A stretch of DNA of 52,500 bases from Prorocentrum cordatum. Taxonomy: Eukaryota; Sar; Dinophyceae; Prorocentrales; Prorocentraceae. The position numbers and the translations under genes were made by a program. Shown here piece by piece: positions 48,571 to 52,500 of this stretch (within the stretch, counting starts at the first letter, position 1; each line of letters opens with the position of its first letter). The notes under the pieces were generated by a model. The model searched no databases, was not told the origin of the DNA, and saw only the letters and a list, made by a program, of their open reading frames with translations. The stretch is taken from positions 341,328 through 393,827 of the forward strand of contig CAUYUJ010015849.1 in NCBI GenBank assembly GCA_963575745.1, in the 5' to 3' direction.

Positions 48571-49195
48571 AGCACCATACGCATTCGCGGCAACCACCGT
48601 GTGCTCCACGGCGAGTGCGCCCTCTTGGCCACCTGGTACCAGGTCCCCTTCTTCCTCCTTCCTCTCCTTCGCCTTCCCTCCGCTCTCGCCCCTTCCTTCT
48701 CCTTGAATTGCCCGCGGCTGGTCTTCCGCACGCGGCCCGCAGTTTCGGCGGCGCTCCTGGCCCCGCCGTTTTTTGCCAGCCGCATGCCCAAGATGCATGC
48801 TCCTCGGGCGATGTTGCATGATCTTGAAAATCTTCAGGCTGAGCTCAGCTCGTCGTTTAGTGTCAGGAAGTGCTGCCTTGAGCACCCCGCTTCTCCGCCC
48901 CTCCTGTCCTCCCCCGTCGCCTCCCCTCCCCCGGGCTCCTCTCTTGTTCCGTTGTGGGGATTTATCGACGTGGCCATTTGGGCCGCAAGGGATGCATAGA
49001 TCTGCAATTATCCATTTTGTTCCAGGGTGTGAGTACATGCATCGGCTCACCTATTGCAGGTTGGCTTGAGCGTGCTCTTTGATTCGGGCTTGTCTCCCTG
49101 GCTTCCCCTCCGCCTCCTTCCTCCTGCGCTGTTTCACTTTTGTGCCTGTGTATGTCCAGCAGATGCTGCACAATGCAGCAGGTTTTAACAACCAC
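48571..49195. other. Unique and pyrimidine-rich DNA, no gene assigned
   Basis: A pyrimidine-rich stretch at 48640-48710. A 149-codon plus frame (48550-48999) and its alternatives have no recognisable domain. Confidence 0.3.
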
Positions 49196-49275
49196 GTTGA
49201 CCTCTCCTCCTCCTTGCCTCCTCCTCCTCCTCCTCCTCCTCCTCCTCCTCCTCCTCCTCCTCCTCCTCCTTGTTT
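49196..49275. repeat. (CCT)n microsatellite
   Basis: About twenty pure CTC units at 49217-49270. Confidence 0.95.
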
Positions 49276-49479
49276 GTGGTGACGTTTACCCGGCCCATCT
49301 TTTTCGAGCCTTGCCGCTAAACAGCTTCAGAGCGATACGAGGCCATGTCCGTGCGCAATGCCGGTGGGTAGCAGCGGCTCATCTTGCGGAGCGCTCATAG
49401 CCCCCATGAGGGGAAGCGGATTATGTGCGGTATCGGTGTGGGGGAAGAAGCTGGTGAATGCTTTTGCTAGAAAAAAGGA

Positions 49480-50150
49480 AAAACTGCTTCGAAGCGAGGG
49501 GGGCGGACGAGGGGACCGCCTCAGGAGGTTTTGGACGGTTTTGGGCCTCAAAATCGTCCGCTGTACGACGGTTTTGGAAGGATTTGGGCCTTCTCGCCTT
49601 TTCCGCTTTCCGACGCTCGAAGACGGCCCAAGAGGCCTCCAAGAGCGCCCCAGAACGGCCCAAGAGGTTTCCAAGAGCGCCCCAAGACAGCCCAAGAGGG
49701 CCCCAAGACGACCCAAGAGACGCTCAAGACGGCCCACGAGGGCCCGAAGACAGGCCCAAGAGGGGGCCAAGAGGGGGACCACGGACCGAAAATCCGAGCC
49801 TTCCGCCCCAAGAGGGCGCCAGGAGGCCCAAACAGGCCCCCAAGAGGCCCCAAGGGGCCGCCAAGAATCCCCCGAAGAGGCCCCAGGAGGCTCCCAAGGA
49901 GCCCAAACGAGGCCCCTACAGAGGCCCCAACAGCTTCCAAAATGGCCCCGAAGAGGCCTCGAGCCCGCCTCCGAGCTTCCTCGCCGCGAGGGTGCCAACA
50001 CGGCCCCAGACCGGCCCAGGACGGCCCAAGGCGCGCTCAAGACGGCCCAAGACGATTCCAAGACGGTCCCAGGAGGGTGCGCCCAGGACGGCCCAAGGAC
50101 GCGCCCGTTCGGGGCCTCAAGACGGGCCAAGATGGCAAGAGAGTCCCAGC
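49480..50150 (+). repeat. GGCCC/AAGA dispersed element, copy E
   Basis: Starts with ACTGCTTCGAAGCGAGGGGG and GCGGACGAGGGGACCGCCTC, related to the duplicated segment of copy D. Core at about 49545-49630 (TTGGAAGGATTTGGGCC, TTCTCGCCTTTTCCGC, TTTCCGACGCTCGAAGACGG). Right arm at 49630-50150 of CCAAGAGGGCCCCAAGACGA-type units. No tail is seen; it runs into copy F. Confidence 0.8.
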
Positions 50151-50625
50151 TGGCAAAAATCGTTAATTTTCCATTGTTTACTGTTACACCCTTTGCGTTT
50201 CCCGCCGTTTCGGCGGTCCGATGCACCAAGAGGCCCCAGAAAGTCCCAGGAGGGTCCGAGGAACCGCCCAGGAAGGCCCCAAGACGGGCCAAGACGGACC
50301 CAGCACAACCCAAGGCGCGCTGCGACGGCTCAAGACGGCTCCAAGACAGCCCCAAGAGGGTGCCAACACGGCCCCTGCTGGGCCCAGGACGGCCCAAGGA
50401 GGCGCACAGGAGGGGCCCAAGACGACTCCAAGGCGGCCTCCTCACGGTCCCAGACGGCTCCAAGACAGCCCCACGAGGACCCCGATGGGCCCAGGACGGC
50501 CTACGGACGCGCCCATGAGGGGCCCACGACGAACCAAGACGGCCCCATCAGGGCAAACGGCGCCCTCAAGACGGGCCTAGACGGCTCCAAGACGGCCCTT
50601 TGAGGGAGCCAACGCGGCCCCACAC
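50151..50625 (+). repeat. GGCCC/AAGA dispersed element, copy F
   Basis: Core at 50152-50235 (CAAAAATCGTTAATTTTCC, ATTGTTTACTGTT, CCCGCCGTTTCGGCGGTCCG), then a right arm to 50600. The core is the most diverged of the set. Plus and minus frames of about 380 codons spanning E and F are by-products of stop-poor arm units. Confidence 0.75.
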
Positions 50626-51080
50626 CCTTCGGGCGCACACTTGGGGGGGCTGGGAGCTTGCGACAAGTCTCCCACATTCATTGTCCTGCCCCATTCTGTT
50701 CGCCTGGAGGCCTCCTCCAACCCTGTGGGCGAACAAGAGGAAACCCAGCGGGCCGCCAACCCTGGGGCCCGTGGGCCCCGCGCCGCTTGGGCAGAAGACG
50801 AACGCCGGGTCTGACAGGCCAGCTACCGCCCCCCTTTGCCCGATATGCTGTGCCATTCTGTTCCCCCAGGGGCCTTGGCAAACTCTTCGGGCCAAGCAGA
50901 CCGGACCCCTGGGACAGCAGCCAATTGATATGACCCTGGGACCTCTCCGCATTCTTCGGACGAGCATCTGGGGGGCCCAGGAGATTCGGACATGTCTTCC
51001 CCATTCCTTGCCCTGTCCCGTTCTGTTCGCCCGAAGGCCTCCACAGACCCTCTGGGCGAACAGAATGGGACATGGCGAAC
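50626..51080. repeat. 163-bp tandem repeat, three copies, with hairpin
   Basis: CCCATTCTGTTCGCCTGGAG at about 50690, GCCATTCTGTTCCCCCAGGG at about 50851 and CCCGTTCTGTTCGCCCGAAG at 51017 mark three copies spaced about 160-165 bp apart. Each is followed by GGCCT, a variable CTC or CAA step and GGGCGAAC or GGGCCAAG. Other shared parts are CTTGGGGGGGCTGGGAG versus CTGGGGGGCCCAGGAG before copies 1 and 3, and CGACAAGTCTCCCACATTC versus GACATGTCTTCCCCATTC. Confidence 0.75.
51017..51069. other. Inverted repeat, 16-bp arms
   Basis: CCCGTTCTGTTCGCCC at 51017-51032 pairs with GGGCGAACAGAATGGG at 51054-51069 with one mismatch (G:T when transcribed). The loop is 21 bases. In copy 1 of the repeat only the inner part of the right arm (GGGCGAACA) is kept. 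Confidence 0.85.
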
Positions 51081-51378
51081 AAACCCTCCCGTTGGCGGTG
51101 ATGCGACTGGATCGCACCATCAAGGCGCGCCCGGAGGTGATGGCCGACCCAACAGCGGTTTCTCTTAAGAGTTCACTGGATTTCAAATTTTCTTGAAGCT
51201 CTCTTGGGCCCTCCCTGTAGATCCTTGCGAGCCTCCCCGGCGCTTTCGGTGGCTTTCCCCGATGGCCTCCCGAGCCCTTCCCCGAGCGCTCCTGAGACGC
51301 CTCAGATGGGCTTCGACTTCGACGCACATTCCCGAGAGACTTCGAAACTGTCCTCAATAGGAGGGGGGTGAACGAGCA
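51081..51378. other. Unique DNA, no gene seen
   Basis: No repeat or product recognised. Confidence 0.4.
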
Positions 51379-51830
51379 GTGCGCTGGGCCAAGCTGCTGG
51401 AGCGCTGCAAGAGCTCGGACGCGAAGGCGCGGTCTCGCTGCCGCCGCCCGAGCCGCCGCCGTGTTTGTAGATTTTCGGTACAATCTGCGCCGTTCCTCCG
51501 AGAACCATTCCAGAAAGATATCGTGGACAGAGTCCACGGGTCAGCCCTAGTCAGCTACAACGCTGGGATCAGCGCCTGCGGGAAGGGCGGCAGCGACAGC
51601 AGGTTCCGGCACTGCTCAGCGAGATGTGGGAGGCGGAGCTAGAGTAATCGCCATGAACTCCAACGTCGGGATCAGGGAGTGCGGGGCAGGCGAGCGGCGG
51701 CAGCCGTCCTTAGCGCTGCTGAGGGCGATGTGGGAGGCGAGGGCTCACCTACAGTGCGGGGATCAGCGGTTGCGGGAGCGACAGGCAGTGGGCAGCGGTG
51801 TAGTGGCAGCATGGGCCGTGGCCTTGAGTC
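51379..51830 (+). pseudogene. PPR-repeat protein gene fragment, decayed
   Basis: Three pentatricopeptide repeats follow each other but in different frames. Repeat 1 (from 51553) reads SYNAGISACGKGG, then shifts frame to ALLSEMWEAELE, ending at TAG. Repeat 2 (from about 51640) reads VIAMNSNVGIRECGAGE and LALLRAMWEARAHL. Repeat 3 (from 51744) reads LTYSAGISGCGSDRQW. PPR proteins bind organelle RNA, one base per repeat, and act in RNA editing, processing and stability. The 35-residue unit would be 105 bp, but spacings here are about 90-100 bp, so small deletions have occurred. In frame with repeat 1, the upstream DNA gives RWAKLLERCKSSDAKARS, which may be former coding sequence. The frameshifts and stop make this a relic of a gene or retrocopy. 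Confidence 0.75.
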
Positions 51831-51939
51831 TCTACGGAGCGTGCGCCGCTGGCATCCTGGTGTGGCTCGCGCGCAAGGGTGTGCGCGTGGGCGTGCCCCC
51901 TTTCAGATGCGAACGAAACACAATAGAACATAACGAAAC

Positions 51940-52020
51940 GAAACGAGGAGGAGAAGGAGGAGAATGAGGATGAGGAGAGGGATGACGATGATGAAGAGGA
52001 CGATGAGGAAATGACGAATC
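51940..52020. repeat. Purine-rich (GGA)n/(GAT)n tract
   Basis: AACGAAACGAAACGAGGAGG followed by GAGGATGAGGAGAG and GACGATGATGAAGAGG. Confidence 0.85.
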
Positions 52021-52155
52021 GGGTGGCCCCCATTCCACCCTCCGATCTTTTCGCGCACGGGGCGTCATCCAGTGGCCACGTGCGCAGTACTCAGAAAAGC
52101 CTCGAACTCGTGCTCATTGAAAGCGGATTCGACGCTCGCCTGGGGAGGGAGAGGA
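52021..52155. other. Unique DNA, no gene seen
   Basis: Short stretch without a recognisable feature. Confidence 0.4.
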
Positions 52156-52500
52156 GGGGCAGGTTGATAATCCTTCTCCTCCTCCTCTTCCTCCTCCTCC
52201 TCCTCCTCCTTCTCCTCTCCCCCTCCTCCCAGTAAACTCCTTCTCCTCTTCCTTCTACCCCATACCCCTCCTCCTGGAGGGAGGGAGGGAGGACGGAGAG
52301 AAGGGGGCGGGAGCAGGAGTGGGGAGGTAGGGAAGGCGACGATGACGACGACGGCGACGCTGACGACGACGGTGACGATGGCGACGACGGTGACGACGGC
52401 GACGAAGAGCGAGAAGGTCGGGGTGGACAAAAGGGGGGTATTGAAAGGCGGAGCAGTGAGAGGGAAAGTTGCAAACCAGCGGCACGTCTTATTTTCTCTC
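52156..52500. repeat. Polypyrimidine, polypurine and (GAC)n tracts
   Basis: (TCC)n at 52170-52260, GGAGGGAGGGAGGGAGGA at 52275-52293, and GACGACGGCGACGCTGACGA-type triplets at 52335-52412. The pyrimidine-to-purine switch gives a loose inverted repeat. It continues to the end of the window without a gene. Confidence 0.85.

Noticed and set aside
47482-50603. Open frames of 350-520 codons on both strands
   Set aside because: They arise from stop-poor GGCCC/AAGA units. Both strands are open together and composition is Pro/Arg/Lys or Leu/Gly/Trp only.
1-52500. Dinoflagellate spliced-leader sequence or its relics
   Set aside because: I scanned for the core of the leader (CATTTTGGCTCAAG) and found no convincing match. 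Absence does not exclude diverged relics.

Overview
The window looks like nuclear DNA of a dinoflagellate, or a close relative with the same genome style. The clues are a GC-rich base composition, very low gene density, several unrelated satellite families, long polypurine/polypyrimidine tracts, remains of non-LTR retrotransposons, and a decayed pentatricopeptide (PPR) gene whose repeats carry the wording (SYNAGISACGKGG) common in dinoflagellate PPR proteins. I found no rRNA, tRNA, CRISPR array, prokaryotic operon or spliced-leader sequence. The assignment rests on style and family resemblance and was not tested by any search.

Layout. 0-8 kb: short tandem arrays (about 125, 73, 43 and 10 bp units), CAT and CCT microsatellites, one copy of a dispersed GGCCC/AAGA-rich element (4.0-5.0 kb), GC-rich unique DNA and an 89-bp satellite (6.7-7.4 kb). 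8-14 kb: a poly(A) tract, small minisatellites, a 90-bp satellite in minus orientation with higher-order structure (9.85-10.9 kb) and a 101-bp satellite with a homogeneous and a diverged half (11.2-13.6 kb). 14-20.5 kb: polypurine/polypyrimidine blocks, a second 90-bp satellite array (18.0-19.4 kb) and a decayed coding region on the minus strand (19.5-20.5 kb). 20.5-27.3 kb: GC-rich, mostly non-repetitive DNA holding the RNase H end of a LINE with its 3' UTR and poly(A) tail on the minus strand. 27.5-31.3 kb: an open frame with a 25-codon repeat, a T16A44 palindrome and a macrosatellite of three roughly 700-750 bp units.

31-39.5 kb: purine-rich DNA, two well-delimited copies of the GGCCC/AAGA element (33.3-34.1 and 37.85-38.5 kb), a decayed gene of lower GC (34.3-35.3 kb), a third 90-bp satellite array (36.2-37.2 kb) and a pair of related dispersed repeats. 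39.5-45 kb: trinucleotide arrays and a two-unit macro-repeat containing 78- and 83-bp tandem repeats. 45-47 kb: the C-terminal end of a second LINE, with a zinc knuckle and a restriction-like-endonuclease-like segment, broken by a one-base frameshift. 47.5-51 kb: more GGCCC/AAGA elements and a 163-bp repeat with a strong hairpin. 51.4-51.8 kb: PPR pseudogene.

I see no set of intact genes working together. The main content is repeat biology: several dispersed modules recur with fixed internal layout (a shared leader before the 90-bp satellites; a shared core and tail in the GGCCC/AAGA elements), which suggests they spread as units. Most long open frames here run through stop-poor tandem repeats and should not be read as proteins.
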